NCBI GenBank assembly: GCA_037975125.1
Contig: CM075851.1
Coordinates: 124,040,643 to 124,104,642 of the forward strand
Source of the DNA: Latrodectus hesperus
Taxonomy: Eukaryota > Arthropoda > Arachnida > Araneae > Theridiidae
Length of the DNA: 64,000 nt
Direction of reading: 5' to 3'
The notes under the pieces were generated by a model that made no database searches, was not told the DNA's origin, and saw only the letters and a program-made list of their open reading frames with translations. This document shows positions 46,870-60,023 of this stretch, piece after piece (the first letter of the stretch is position 1; every line of letters starts with the position of its first letter). The translations under genes were made by a program, and so were the position numbers.

Positions 46870-47666
46870 ATCGTGGATCACAGAAAGCTTAATTCAGTTC
46901 AGCAAATTATTTAGGAACATGCAGTATTGGTATGGAAATATTTAAAATGATTGCCACATGAACTATACCAGAAGTATTTTGATGATCCAGTCATCATATG
47001 CCTGTCTCTGCTGGTTCGAAACAAAATCAAGCCGTTTTTGAACTGTATAATTAATTAGGTTGAAATGTGGATTACCTACTGTAACATCATAAGAAAAAGG
47101 GAAAATTGTAAGGAAAACCCAGCCCTTTCAACTCTAAAACAAATTTTGCTCTAAATTGAAGTATGTTTTGTATATAGTAAGATATTTGAAAAAAATGCAT
47201 TATAAGCATTAAAAATTAAACATGAATCTCAACTCGGAAAAGTATTGTCAGCAACAAGATAATGCAAAGGAGAGTGGTCTACGAAAAGAGGCCAGAAAAG
47301 AGGAAAAGATTATGTTCCAAAAAAGAGAAATCTAAGAAAGACTCCAAGAAAAAAGTTTGTCAAACATTTGCAAAACTACGCTAGGAATTTCTACCCCGTA
47401 CATCATACTACCCAGACTTATCATTATCCAAGTATCACTTATTTCTGTCCTTGAAAACTGTTGTCAGAGCAAAATATTCAAGAAAGAAGATGATAACAAA
47501 TAAGCACTGGATAAATTTTTGACCTCTAGAGATAAGACAATCACGTTGGCAAAAAGTCATAAATAATGATTACAATTATATAACTCGATAAAATTAATTC
47601 AGGGAAGGAAAATTTTATTCTTTTATTTTATTCTAAAATCTGACAGAACATTCCGGTAGTCCTAAT
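46870..47666 (+). mobile_element. Decayed mariner transposon with right TIR
   Basis: Plus-strand readings, with frame changes, follow a mariner transposase from N to C: VWKYLK and LPHEL (46930-46965; VWVPHEL in relatives), IICLSLLVRNKIKPFLNCI (GDEKW block with the first Asp lost: VEMWITYCNIIRKRE), NPALSTLK, LNSEKYCQQQDNAKE (about 47229-47275), then RTSYYPDLSLSKYHLFLSLK (YSPDL.PSDYHLF; the third Asp reads Lys) and RWQKVINNDYNYIT (47544-47585). The right end at 47640-47666, inverse TATTAGGACTACCGGAATGT, fits mariner TIRs beginning TATTAGG. The left TIR was not found; the 5' limit given is where homology becomes readable. It is inactive: two catalytic aspartates are changed and stops are present. 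Confidence 0.75.
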
Positions 47667-47677
47667 ACATATACCTA

Positions 47678-47679
<2 letters not shown>

Positions 47680-47756
<77 letters not shown>
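47680..47756. repeat. (TA)n microsatellite near mariner end
   Basis: About 77 bp of TA starting 14 bp beyond the mariner right terminus. Confidence 0.95.
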
Positions 47757-47759
<3 letters not shown>

Positions 47760-48700
47760 ACTCTGTAAATAATATCAGCCAAAGCATGCGTGTAAAAATT
47801 TGATTTCAAAATTTTTGTACAGCCCTTAGATGAAACTGATTGTAGCGTAAAGTATTTTTTGTATTCTGTCTCAGATGACATGTTATTGTGGTAGCAAGAT
47901 GAATGTAATTGTTAAAATATATCAGTATTTATTTTAAGGAATTTACCGAGCATGAAAATTCTTACTACTTCCACGAAAACCATTATACATCTGAGTGTTT
48001 GATGGGTTTGAAGTCTTCAAAAATTTTTATCCCAGAAGCGGATACACAAATTCTGGTAATTTCCACGGTTTAACAAATGTAATGTTGCTCATGCAGCTTT
48101 GCAATAAAATGTTTTTGTTAAGATCTTGAGAAACGAAGATTCTGCAGTATTTGCTCTTTTGTCATTCATAGAACTTTTCATGTTTTCAATGTCAAAAATG
48201 TCTATTTAAGACTGTAATATTTTTTTAGTTGACTAAAGCTTAAAATCATAGATAATTTTTGAGATTATATATTTGTTTAAATATTTGATTAATTTTCATA
48301 AAACCATGTATTCAGGTACCAGATCATTTAATATTTTTAAATGTCTTATGAATCTTTAAACGGTTTATTTTAATTTTACTTCAATGATAACGTAAAGAAT
48401 CATCCACTTATTATGGTAATTTTAACATCTATATGAAAATAAATTGATATAGAATTTTTCAGCATTTGTGTCGTATTGCCAGTTTTAATGAAAAAAGCGA
48501 TTGTGAATAAAGAGCATAATTTTACAAAGAATTTAGCATGTTCATTATTCATATTTTTAGCCTATAAAACAAAAAATTAAATCATATTAATCATTTTTGT
48601 TTTATTGCATTCTTTTTTATCAAATATTATAAAATAGTATTACTAATTATGTAGTAAATTTTGGATTTCTTCTTTTGTATGGTTTACGTGTTTCTTACAG

Positions 48701-48779
48701 AATAAGCATTATTATGAAGATGCAGTTTCGTTGCCTCACCAATCCCGAGATCAGGATCTTTGATTGGATGTCGTGGAGC
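48701..48779 (+). CDS. Candidate small internal exon, unidentified
   Basis: A strong 3' splice site (ggtttacgtgtttcttacag, ending at 48700) precedes 79 nt that are open in one frame (one base of a split codon, then 26 codons, including MKMQFRCLTNPEIRIFDWMS), ending at AGC|GTAAAT, a fair 5' splice site. GC is above the local level. The entry phase fits the exit phase of the candidate exon at 30616-30809, a one-in-three coincidence. A 26-codon open frame is not significant in itself. Confidence 0.18.
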
Positions 48780-51387
48780 GTAAATCAAGATTTAATTACC
48801 TGAATGTATTTTATGCATGACTGCTATGTTAATTCATCTATCTCTTTCTGAATAGCCTAGAGGATTTAAAGACGTAAAGGATGGTTAGTAAATTTTACTT
48901 CTTGTTAAATACTTAGGCGAGTCCTTAAGCTAATTGAGCTGTAAAGCTGCAAAACTTTTCTTAAAAAATGCGAACTGGCTGAGGTACTTTCAATTTTTAT
49001 ACTCGCGATAAGACAAAGAGTTAATTATTTCTAAAGGATAAATTTGAAAGAATTTTTTTTTTTTTACTTTAATGAAAGTGATTTTCATTTTGGAATATAT
49101 ATTTTACTACATACAATACAATTTCACTTGTTTTATTACTTTGCATTAAAATATAATACCCTTTATTTCTGAAATAATTAAATATAATTTAGTATTTAAT
49201 CAGTATTCCTTTACTTAATTAATTTTCAGTCCTGTAACAATTTAAATGATTTACAGAGCAGTATCTACTAGATTTCATCCTCAAAAGTGCTTAGAAATCC
49301 AATATGTTCTGCGTAAAAAATGAAAATTTTAGAGAAATATATTTATAGTCACTGTCAACAGATATTCAATATTAAAAACAATTGATATTTTCCCACATAA
49401 TTTAGGACTTTCATATAGAAATATGAAATAAAATTACTAGTGAAAAGGATTTTTTTTGCTTAGATGAAAGTTATTGGATAAATGGATAGTTAGATAATAA
49501 TTATATTAATGTACCAAAAGTACATGTTTATATTTTAAATTATGTTGACACATTATTTTTAAATAAGCTATTATTTCCCATTGTTTCCAAGCAAGAAAGA
49601 AATTGTTTTTAACATGTATTTAGTAATTAGCATGAAACATTGTCTTCATAATTAAAATTATAGTAAAAATTAGATTTTAGCTTTCATATATTTTAAATTT
49701 TATTATCAGATATCAAATATTTTGGAATAAAAATATGTCTCGCATTGAAATTATTTTTTAACTATTTCTTAAGATATATTTCATTCTGGGAGCAGTATTT
49801 CATAAATTTTAGATTACCTATCTCATTCGAAGCCAAATATATTCTAAAACACCTAAATTGGAAAGCTAGCTCATTTAAGGAATACTGACGAATTTGACTA
49901 AATTAATTAACAATAATCAGTTCATAATACAGAATGGGAAAACTATGTCTCAAGCGTTTAAGCATCTTTACAATTTTTTTCCAATCGTAGCTTTAAATAA
50001 TTACAGCTTCAAGTAATTATTGGCTGAAAGGAATTAATTAATTTATAAAAATTTAAGATATAATTATATAAAGTTTAAGACTAGAATAAGAAAAGCACGC
50101 AACTCATGCTTTGTTACGCAGGTATGGATAGAAATTCCTTGTATAATAAAGTTAACAATCAATTTATATAATATATTGAGAGAGAAAAAATCAATTTAAA
50201 TCACAAATCGAGACATTTTAATAATAGAATGTTGTTTACAAATTGAAAATTACTATATAATTAATGAACGCACATAATATATGTATCAAATAAACTGAAT
50301 TAAGTCAAAGTAAAAACAATTTGATGGGATTTAAAATAATCCCAGAGGTGTTATTTTCAAAATATAAATCAGCAAAATGTACTTTATTTTTCAGTTAAAT
50401 TGTTGTTGATTTTTACTACATAATTTCACTTCACACTGCTAGGAACGTTCAGTTTTAAATGATTTATAACAATAAATTTGATTATTATGAGGCATAGATT
50501 CCTTACCATATGTACTTTTCCCCCTATTTGATAAGAATTAATTAGTCAAAATTAATTCTTAGAATATACACAAAATTGTTGTCGTTTATATTTTAATAAT
50601 TAATTTTTCAAAATTTTTGACATTGAAAGATGTTTACAAAGATAGATTACAGAATTAGATGGAATTGTTTTCTTTACGTTTTTAAATTTATTATTTGAGA
50701 TTTGAATATTTTATATTTAATCGCTTTCCTGCTTCGCATACAATAAAGCATTATATAATTTAATTATAACATATAATTTCAGATTACATACTTATTAATT
50801 TTAATAGGTTTATTTTTAATAAGAAGGACATTTTTTAAATATTTATCTAAAAGCAAATTCATGAACTTGATAATGTTTGACTCTGAGTTACATAGTTTTA
50901 ATTTATTACGCAGGAAAATACTTAAAATCTATGTTTTAATTTCTGTAAAAGTAGTTGTACTTTATATAAAGTATGATTTTATCAAAATAAAACTGATAAT
51001 TTTATGAAGATATTTCTAAATATTGATTTTATTATTTTAATTAATCTGAAAAACAGATATTTCAAACAATAATATAGAGATTCGTTTTGAGTAATAATTG
51101 AAATGCTTAGTGAACATGTAGTCAGAAGAAAGTATTACCAATTTCTTAAATGCACTTATTATTAATAGTGCATACAATAGATTTTTCCTGTAATAAAAAG
51201 ATTTTCAAATATTGAAATTTTGGTAAAATTAATTTTGCTTCTGCTACTTTTGATTTTACTATATGCATGAGATTTTCAAAATACTTAATTTAAATTAATG
51301 CATATTTTTTAGATTGATAGAACAAATAAATTTTTAGAGCTTGGAGAGAAAAAATACAACTTTACCAGTCATTATTAAATTATTTAA

Positions 51388-51417
51388 CGATATATCATTT
51401 AATAAAATGATATATCG
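51388..51417. repeat. Perfect 13-bp palindrome
   Basis: CGATATATCATTT and its exact reverse complement separated by 4 nt. Confidence 0.8.
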
Positions 51418-52458
51418 CAAATAAATATTATGCAGCAAAACGAAAATTTTTCTAGCATTTTGAAAGCTTATAATACATTGTTACCTTAAGAAACAAATTA
51501 TAGTAACAGTCATAATTTTTTTAGAATTAATATTATGAGAAAGAAAATTCTCGTACATTGATATTTTTCACTTAAAAATAAGAAATTCTACAGATATTAT
51601 TTAATTTGTTTTAATTTTGTTTCACTTGATCATGTCGACACATATTACTTAGACTAATTTATATTCTTTAATCTGAAAATATGTAGCTCTTTTTGTTCTG
51701 TGAAATCTTATCACAAATAATTGTCCTTTAAAACTATTGTATTAAAATTATAGAAGTGAAATTTTATAATATTATTAATATAAATGCTACAAAGTACGTT
51801 CATAATATCTTAATATATTAAAATTGGAAAAAATACTTGCACACATAGACATACAATAATTGATTTTCTATCTTGTATTAAGTATGTCTTTATTCTACAC
51901 AGATGTATACTACATAGAATATATTGATTAAAAATGTATTTACAGGCTGCAATGTTTTGCAAAAAATGAACGATTATTTCTGTTTACAAATCTCATACAA
52001 AAAAGAAAAAATTATAGCATTGATTTATTTTAATAAGAAATACTTTAATTAAAATTAAAAACTTAATCAAGACTTTCTAATTTTTCTCATATCAGTATAG
52101 ATTACACATGGCCAAAATATCTTGAAAATTTTTAACATTAAGCAAAGATTTTCCTGGGGCGTTATCTGGAAAATTGATTGCACAATTTCCTTATTAGTTA
52201 ATTAGTGATAAGTACTTTACTTTTAATGAAAATAAATTTACTTTCCTTTAGAATATAAGCTAAGAAGTAATTCTTTATGACCTTAGGAATCATTGAAATT
52301 TAGGAATTTTCTACAAATTATCATAAATTGTATCACAAATGTTACAGTAAATTAAAGATTGTAAATTAACATTTATTTTATAAAAATCTGAAAAAAGTAC
52401 TACTGTCGATTTGACTATCATCCATATGGAAGCTTTTAATTTTGAGGTATACATGCAC

Positions 52459-52771
<313 letters not shown>

Positions 52772-53480
52772 TAAATAAACTAAAATGTAAGTAACAGCTG
52801 GAAGTTGAAGTTACTTTTTCAAAAATGTGTTAACATATTTCATATTTGGAAAAGGTAACTTAAAATTCTCAAATCAGTAATGTTTTAAAGAAATTATAAT
52901 GAAAATTATAAAAATAGCAAAGCCTGAAAAGAGGATTTACTCAAACTAAATAAAATATTACTAAACGTATGCGATAATATAAGATGTTTAAAAAACATTT
53001 GTAGAAAATTACAATAAAGTTAAATAAAAATTTTAAGTCATTCAGCTTATATACGAATTTGAAATGTTTGAAAAAAGGGAAAAGGAAAGAAATTTAACTT
53101 TAACTTATCAGGAGACGCTGGAAAGGCAAATATAATTTATTATTGTAAAAAATGAAGAGTTTATGAAAAAATAGTTAAAATGTTGTTTCAAAAAGATTCA
53201 AGTTGAAATAATTTTACTTTTGGATTTACAGTTCAAGGGAAAAAGCTGATATTTATTATATTGTTAAAACATTATGGAATGAGCAAAAAGAATGAAAAAT
53301 GGGAAGTTTAGTTAATATAAAATGATAATATAAATATTCCAATGAAATAGTAAAATATTTTATAGTTCGCTGACATAATGTAAAAAGAGGAAAAAATAGG
53401 GCAAAATCTTAATCAACAAAAAATCAAAATCAATGAGAAAACATTTAATTTTTAAAAGAAAATACATAATAACAAGACTA

Positions 53481-53517
53481 TTATTAGTATGGTTATTAAT
53501 AATAACCATACTAATAA
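53481..53517. repeat. Perfect 17-bp inverted repeat (hairpin)
   Basis: TTATTAGTATGGTTATT (53481-53497) pairs perfectly with 53501-53517 over a 3-nt loop. It lies in a cluster of diverged taataataaccat-type repeats (about 53465-53580). Confidence 0.9.
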
Positions 53518-54812
53518 GACTGTAATTAATAATGACTATAGTTAATAATAACCATAATAACAAGAATGCATAGTTAATAAGACAGGTCTAGCATCAAAAA
53601 TGAATCATCCTTGATAAGGCTTTAGTTTTTACAAATTCAAGTTATTGTTTCATTGAATGCATTATATTCTTAGTACATTCACACGTGTCTTAAAAACATT
53701 CATTTCTACACTACGTTTTAGTATCAGTAGTCCTGTTATGTTTTCTGTTCCTACCATGTTAATATCATGTATCTTACTCAATAAACTAAACAATTGCTGA
53801 AGTGAAGTATCGATGACAACTGTCATCAATTACACACTGGCTGACAACCTTCGAAAATGATCCATAACTAAATGATTTGTTTAAAATTGTGTAAGTTAAA
53901 CCTTGTATTTAGTGGAAAATTACTGTTTGGCTTTAACAGTTACTTTAAGGATTCTCAAGGGAGAAAAATCAAAGAAAGTTCTTTCCAGGAAATCGCTTGT
54001 GGCCACTTGAAAAATTCCTCTTGCAATACATAAGCATCTATATAAAAATAAATAAAATAATGCTATTTTTGGCATGTCATACATCATATGTTGTAAGAAT
54101 GAGAAAATTTTATAGAATTTTTGTTTAAAATGTACTCACTATTTCTTATCAGAACACGATAATGTTCAGTCAAAGGAAACTTATTAGAGATTTTTTTTCA
54201 AAATTTCGAGTTATTCAACTGTAATTTCATTGCAATAACTTTAGTATTTGAAGTGGATTAAAAGTAGTTACTTCTCTATCAAAAATTCGTTTACTAATGG
54301 TTGCCAAATTTGAAATAAGTTTCTATAAAATTCATACTGAAAGAGGAAAGAAACCAGATTTCGGGAAGAGAGATAGCGATTGTCATACTTCAGGCGTAAG
54401 ACAACATGGCATATAAATAGCATGTCATTACAATATTCGTCAAGTGAACTAAGAATTAAATATAGAATAATTAAATAGAATATTTAGTAAGGTGTATTTT
54501 CTTTTGACAAATTAGAAATATTAAAATTGGGCAAATGTTTCGTCTAGATATTTCAGCATTTTGACCTCGGCTCTTACTTCAGTCTTTTGCTCTTTTTAAG
54601 TTTAATAGTAAAATGGCCTTGGAATATCTCTTCTGGGCAGACCACATTCATTTCATATTATCATTTTTAAAGAATTTCCATGAAATTCAGTGATGTAAAC
54701 AACCATCAAGCTGCTTAATTTTTGGGAATATTTAGAAATTCTGTAACCATAAAATAATCACAGTTTCTAAGGAAGTTAAAAAACGTAACTGATTGTGCTG
54801 TCTCAGTTCATC

Positions 54813-55103
54813 ATGGTTTGTCAAAAAATTTTAATAACACGCAAAATCACTAAGCAGAAAATATGCTTTGATATTAAAGCTAAAATTATGTATGGCCTTC
54901 AATCACTTATTCGGCTTTCACATGCAATTTTAATTACAAACATAAGCCTTTGTGTTAAAAATATTTCTCATAAACACATCATTGAAGGAAATGACATCTG
55001 CCACTATGGTAAAGTGTCTTTCCTGACCCTCAGATATCAAGCTATTCCTTTATATCCATTAGGCTATTTGGAACAACTTCTAGATTGTGATGTCCAAAAA
55101 TAA
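54813..55103 (+). CDS. Unassigned 96-codon open frame
   Basis: From the ATG at 54813 to TAA at 55101-55103 the frame is open, the longest outside the retrotransposon, the mariner-like element and the simple repeats. The product starts MVCQKILITRKITKQKICFD and ends with LRYQAIPLYPLGYLEQLL; no motif, signal peptide or family is recognised. There is no convincing promoter or poly(A) context. Chance or a decayed repeat is as likely as a gene. Confidence 0.15.
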   Translation: MVCQKILITRKITKQKICFDIKAKIMYGLQSLIRLSHAILITNISLCVKNISHKHIIEGNDICHYGKVSFLTLRYQAIPLYPLGYLEQLLDCDVQK

Positions 55104-55804
55104 ATTATCCAATATTAAAGACACCCTCCACCGCATATTACCAGCAGAATACAGTGTAATCGATGCATGTGGAATATGACTATCCTGATTCTTGAATCCT
55201 ATTTGAGAAGGAATCCCTCATGTTCAACCTGTTCCTTTATACTAACACTTTTAAAATGTCTTAAATTTTTTAAACACTGTCTGTGTATGTAAATAAAAAA
55301 TGTGACAACGTTTCATGATGTGTTTAAAAAAACAAAAAGTAAACAATGCTTAAAATATTCTTTGCATCAATATAATCAAATGGTCTTTGGATATTTTATT
55401 TGAAAACAAAATGATAAAAATAATAGAAATATTTTAGGTATATCAAGCAGTATTTTACAAATCTGTTTCGAAATAAAACAGTTTCGAGACAGATGAATTT
55501 ATTGGTGACTGCTGCATGATATACTTAGTAACTATGATTTTAAGTTCGCTTATGTATTGTTATTAATTTCGCTTAATTAGTAAAGTGAATCCAAATATAT
55601 TATCCAGTAAAAGTGCTTCTAGTAAAATGAAACAATGCAAATAAATTATCTATTTCTTTAAATAGTATTCTAATACATATTAAATCAAGGTAAGTTTGAA
55701 AAATATGCCTAGATGTCAAAGATGATTCGTGGAGATTGACTTTTCTGTTGTATGAGGTATCATCGTATAGCATTATAAACAAGCAATGTAAACGGGGTCT
55801 ATCA

Positions 55805-55850
55805 ATGCTTGTATGATGCTTGTATGAATGCTTGTATGATGCTTGTATGA
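55805..55850. repeat. Short tandem repeat, ATGCTTGTATGA-type unit
   Basis: Four near-identical copies of a 12-13-bp unit (atgcttgtatg with a, at or aa spacers), with a fifth degraded copy (atgcttatat) just after. Confidence 0.85.
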
Positions 55851-57439
55851 TCCATGCTTATATTAATCCATCCTGGATAGTGCACTGATGGTTCCCCAAA
55901 CATGACTCTGACATATTATATTCCAAGTTTTAAATCCACCCCGGCATTTGATGCAGATATTCACAAGTTATAGATAGCAAGTTTAGTTGAAAAATATATA
56001 CACATTTTTGTAGCATACACGCGTATAGAAATAGAGCAGGATTGTTTAAGTTTATAAAGAGTGATGGTGCTCACATTTAATTGCATAGTGTGGTCAATAT
56101 GCAAAACAATGATATACGCAACATCCACTTCCTGGAACTACTTGACGTTTGTATATTCTTAATTCGGAATCTATAGTTTTTAAGAACGTTTAACTATGTT
56201 CGATTAGATACTTTTAAGAAAGTAATTTCGGGTCTTTCCTATACCTTCCATTACAATTCGTCACTTGCGCGAAAGATAACCTGTTTCCCAAATTACAAAA
56301 AGATATTTATCTTTGACATTTTCATTGAAGACCTTAATATTGTCAAAAAGAAGATATCATAATAACAAAACCCTGCTAAATTGATGAAATAGTAAAACAC
56401 CATTTAAAATCGATGTCGATATTTCACATTTAGTTTAATAAACTCAGTTATACTACTCGTTTGTTTAATATGTTTAACCAGTGTTCAGTTTGACATATTT
56501 TGCTTAAAAATTAAATGGATTACGTTTTATCTCTACAGTGTCCATTTATTTGCCGAATGTATTACAAAAACTTTCATTTTTAAATATTTGTAATGTGTAA
56601 ATTATTTTTCAATCATTTTGTTGTTTTAATAAGACAAAAAAATCCATATTCTTCTTAATCAAGTCTTTGCAATAGGAGTTTTTATTTTGTAATATGCTTA
56701 TTTTTGGATAGTTCTTAAAACTGGACGAGTTTATGATACTACCTTGGCATGTGTTATATTCTGATTATTTCAAATATCGCTTTTGATATGTTAGATTTGG
56801 ACGCAAGGATTGGTGCATCAAAGAAAGAATACTAGTTATAAGAAAAAAATTAAACCAAAAATTGATTTTATATACATTTAGATGTTTTTATAATAGCCAT
56901 TTTAATGCAAAATGATTCCCTTGTAAATAAATGCATAAATAAAATGGATGTAAGAAAGGAATTTAACTTAAAACTTTATATTCGTGAGATAGATTTTTCA
57001 AAATCGTAGTATAGTTATATTTTTCTTCAAAAATGTTTTCTTGATTATTAAAATCTTGTAAAATAATCTTTCAGAAAATACTTTTAATGATTTTTATAAA
57101 TGCATAATATTATGGAGACTTACAATTAGAGAAATATTTAACTATTTTAAATATTTTTAATAAAATACTTCAAACGTAATGTCAATAATAAGTTGGCAAT
57201 CCACCAAATTTACTCATATATCGATTATTTTTTTTAATTCTCTTAACATATATTCAACTAATAATTTAATAATTAAAATATTGTTTAAATAAATTAACAC
57301 TTATAAGCTATTTCCGAAATGATATCGAAAAAAAATATTTTTTACTATCTTAATCTTTGTAAAAAACATTAAATGCAAGGAAAAAATCCAATATTAAGGC
57401 TAAAGTTTCCATAATCCTCTCATCGATTATTATATTTTG

Positions 57440-57690
57440 CTAAAGGAATTTTTGGAGTGCAAATCTTCATTTTACTCTCCAGATCTTAATAACCCTGAAC
57501 GTGTCTGGCATTTTTATGAAGAGTAAAAGAGTTGGAGAGACAAATAGAGTCATAAAACTTCATCACCTATTTCGAATATACTGAGTTGACTTGATATGGA
57601 CTTTGCGCATCTGACTTGGATAAAAATTGCAAAGAATGGATTACGAAAGTTGTCAGCAATTAAAGAAAAGGGATAAAAACATGCATAAAA
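57440..57690 (+). pseudogene. Tc1/IS630-type transposase C-terminal relic
   Basis: At 57469-57528 the plus strand reads FYSPDLNNPERVWHFYEE, which matches the YSPDLNPIERVWHFLK block carrying the last catalytic residue region of Tc1/mariner-IS630 transposases. Flanking text (to about 57690) is GC-richer and has broken frames. Termini were not found. Confidence 0.5.
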
Positions 57691-58636
57691 ATTTCTCTCA
57701 CGCTTACCTCATATATAATTCTTAGTCATGTTATTAATCTATCGGACATTTTTATAAATGGAAAAGATTTTCTATGCTATTGGAACAATAATTTTTATAA
57801 CAAACTTACAAATTATAATACTTACACCTTACTAATCAGGTAAAATTATCTTTATTTTTAAGGATAAGACTACTACTCTTATATTAAAAAAATATAGATA
57901 AGTTTATAAAAGCATTATCAAAGATTATATTTCTACAGTTATAAAATAATTATCAAAGATGAGATTAAATAATGATGGAAATAGAAGAAATCGAATAATT
58001 CATACGAATAATAAAATATTTCAATAAAAAATATAGAAATTTTTAAATAAAAGTTTTTGAAAATATTCTTGTTATAGTTGATTTATTAATTTTTGCAACA
58101 TGAAACAACAAGAATAAATTTAATTAAATATAAAATATGGAATAATATTTTTAAAAAGCTTTTTTTAATAATTACATTGCTTAAACTTTTAAAATGAAAT
58201 AAAGTGTCTCTAAAAAAGATTCGCTTATATTTCTTTTCTCTATTACTACATTTTAGTTTTGTTGAAACAAATATCTATCTTCTCTTAGATAATAAAATAG
58301 TACTTCTAAATAACTTAAACGTTGAAAAAAACCAAACAAAATCGTTTAATGTTCTTCCTTCTTGAATATCCCTATATATTTCTTTATAAAATTTAAAATC
58401 TAAACAATCAGAATATGTAAACGTGAAACGTATAATGTTCTGATAAAGAAAGGTTAATACAAAAGTAGTTTGAATGCTTTCACAATTAGATAAAACAAGT
58501 AAATCGTCACTATATATGAAGAAAAGGAATAAAAAGTTAAATAAACCTTTACATTTTAATTTCAAAAAATAATAATCACTAATTAAATAATCATTTAAAT
58601 TTGCAGCTGCTTAGAAAGTTTGAACATTGTACGGAC

Positions 58637-58750
<114 letters not shown>

Positions 58751-59876
58751 ACAAAAAAAAACAAGTAATAATGCCTGTATTGCTAAATGTTTGGAATTAT
58801 TTGCATTCACTTATTCACTTTACACATAAGCTTAATCAAGCATAAGGCATTCCAATGCAAAATCTAAAACAAATTCCCTTAAAAAATTTGTTGAAATTCA
58901 ATTGAACATGAAAATTTAAATTAAAATTTGTTTATTTTTGCACTTTGAAATGAATATCAGTCTATTTGGATTCCATATAAAATATAATTTAAAGTTACAT
59001 TTTAGTAAATTTCTTCCAGGTGCTTCTGAAAATACTCTGTGCACAATAACTATAAATTAAACGGAAATATCACTAAAAAGTTTACTTAAGTCATATATTT
59101 ATCTCAATTTAACATAACATAAATAAATTTTTATGCGCAGAAATTTCTAGAGTTTGTTAGCGTTTCTGATCATAAAATTAATGAGATTATACAAAATGTA
59201 AATTGATTGGAATGGAAGTAACGTCATTTATTGTGTTTTAAGTTCAGTTTTGAGTTATTTTTTATCTACAGAAAAATATCTCTGTAAAGTATTTAAAGAA
59301 TTGTAAAACCAAATATTTCTGAAAATGTTTTTTTTTATCGATTTAAAGATAACCCTCATTTTCACCTGCAGTATTTCTTTTACTTTTGCTTTGTTGAAAG
59401 TCAAATTCTTTTAATGATATGCAATTACTTAAATAATGTGACAGCTGCAAAATTAATCACCCAGAAAATTAAACTAACAGTTCGTATGTTTCCTTATCAT
59501 TTTCTCTGTTGTCTGAAATGTTTTTGGATTACTTTTTTTATTTCTGTAGTTTTTTTATTGGAAGAATTGTATTTTAAAATATTTCGCTTTTACTATTTTT
59601 CATTCAGACTAGTCTAGCAAGGAGTTATTTTGACTAAAAAGTTATAAGTACTCAGTTATGATTTTAGAAAAGGAAAAGACATCTTTAATATATTTACATT
59701 TCTGCTTGGAGTTTTATTTTTCTGAAAGTCATTTAAATGGAAAACTAAAATCATTTTCTCGAAGAGAAGGAAAGTTTATTTTTTAAAGAAATAGAATTTC
59801 TTTCATTTTTCTTTATCAGTGACACTTAATTAAAAATTAAAGATGACAGCTGTTACCGAAATAAATAAAAATAAAT

Positions 59877-60023
<147 letters not shown>

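Larger units (their letters stand above)
47757..52460. other. AT-rich DNA, no gene established
   Basis: Contains the candidate exon at 48701-48779 and a short palindrome at 51388-51417; otherwise nothing visible. Confidence 0.4.

Noticed and set aside
58275..58565. 96-codon minus open frame
   Set aside because: Low-complexity Phe/Leu/Lys-rich translation without domains; likely chance.
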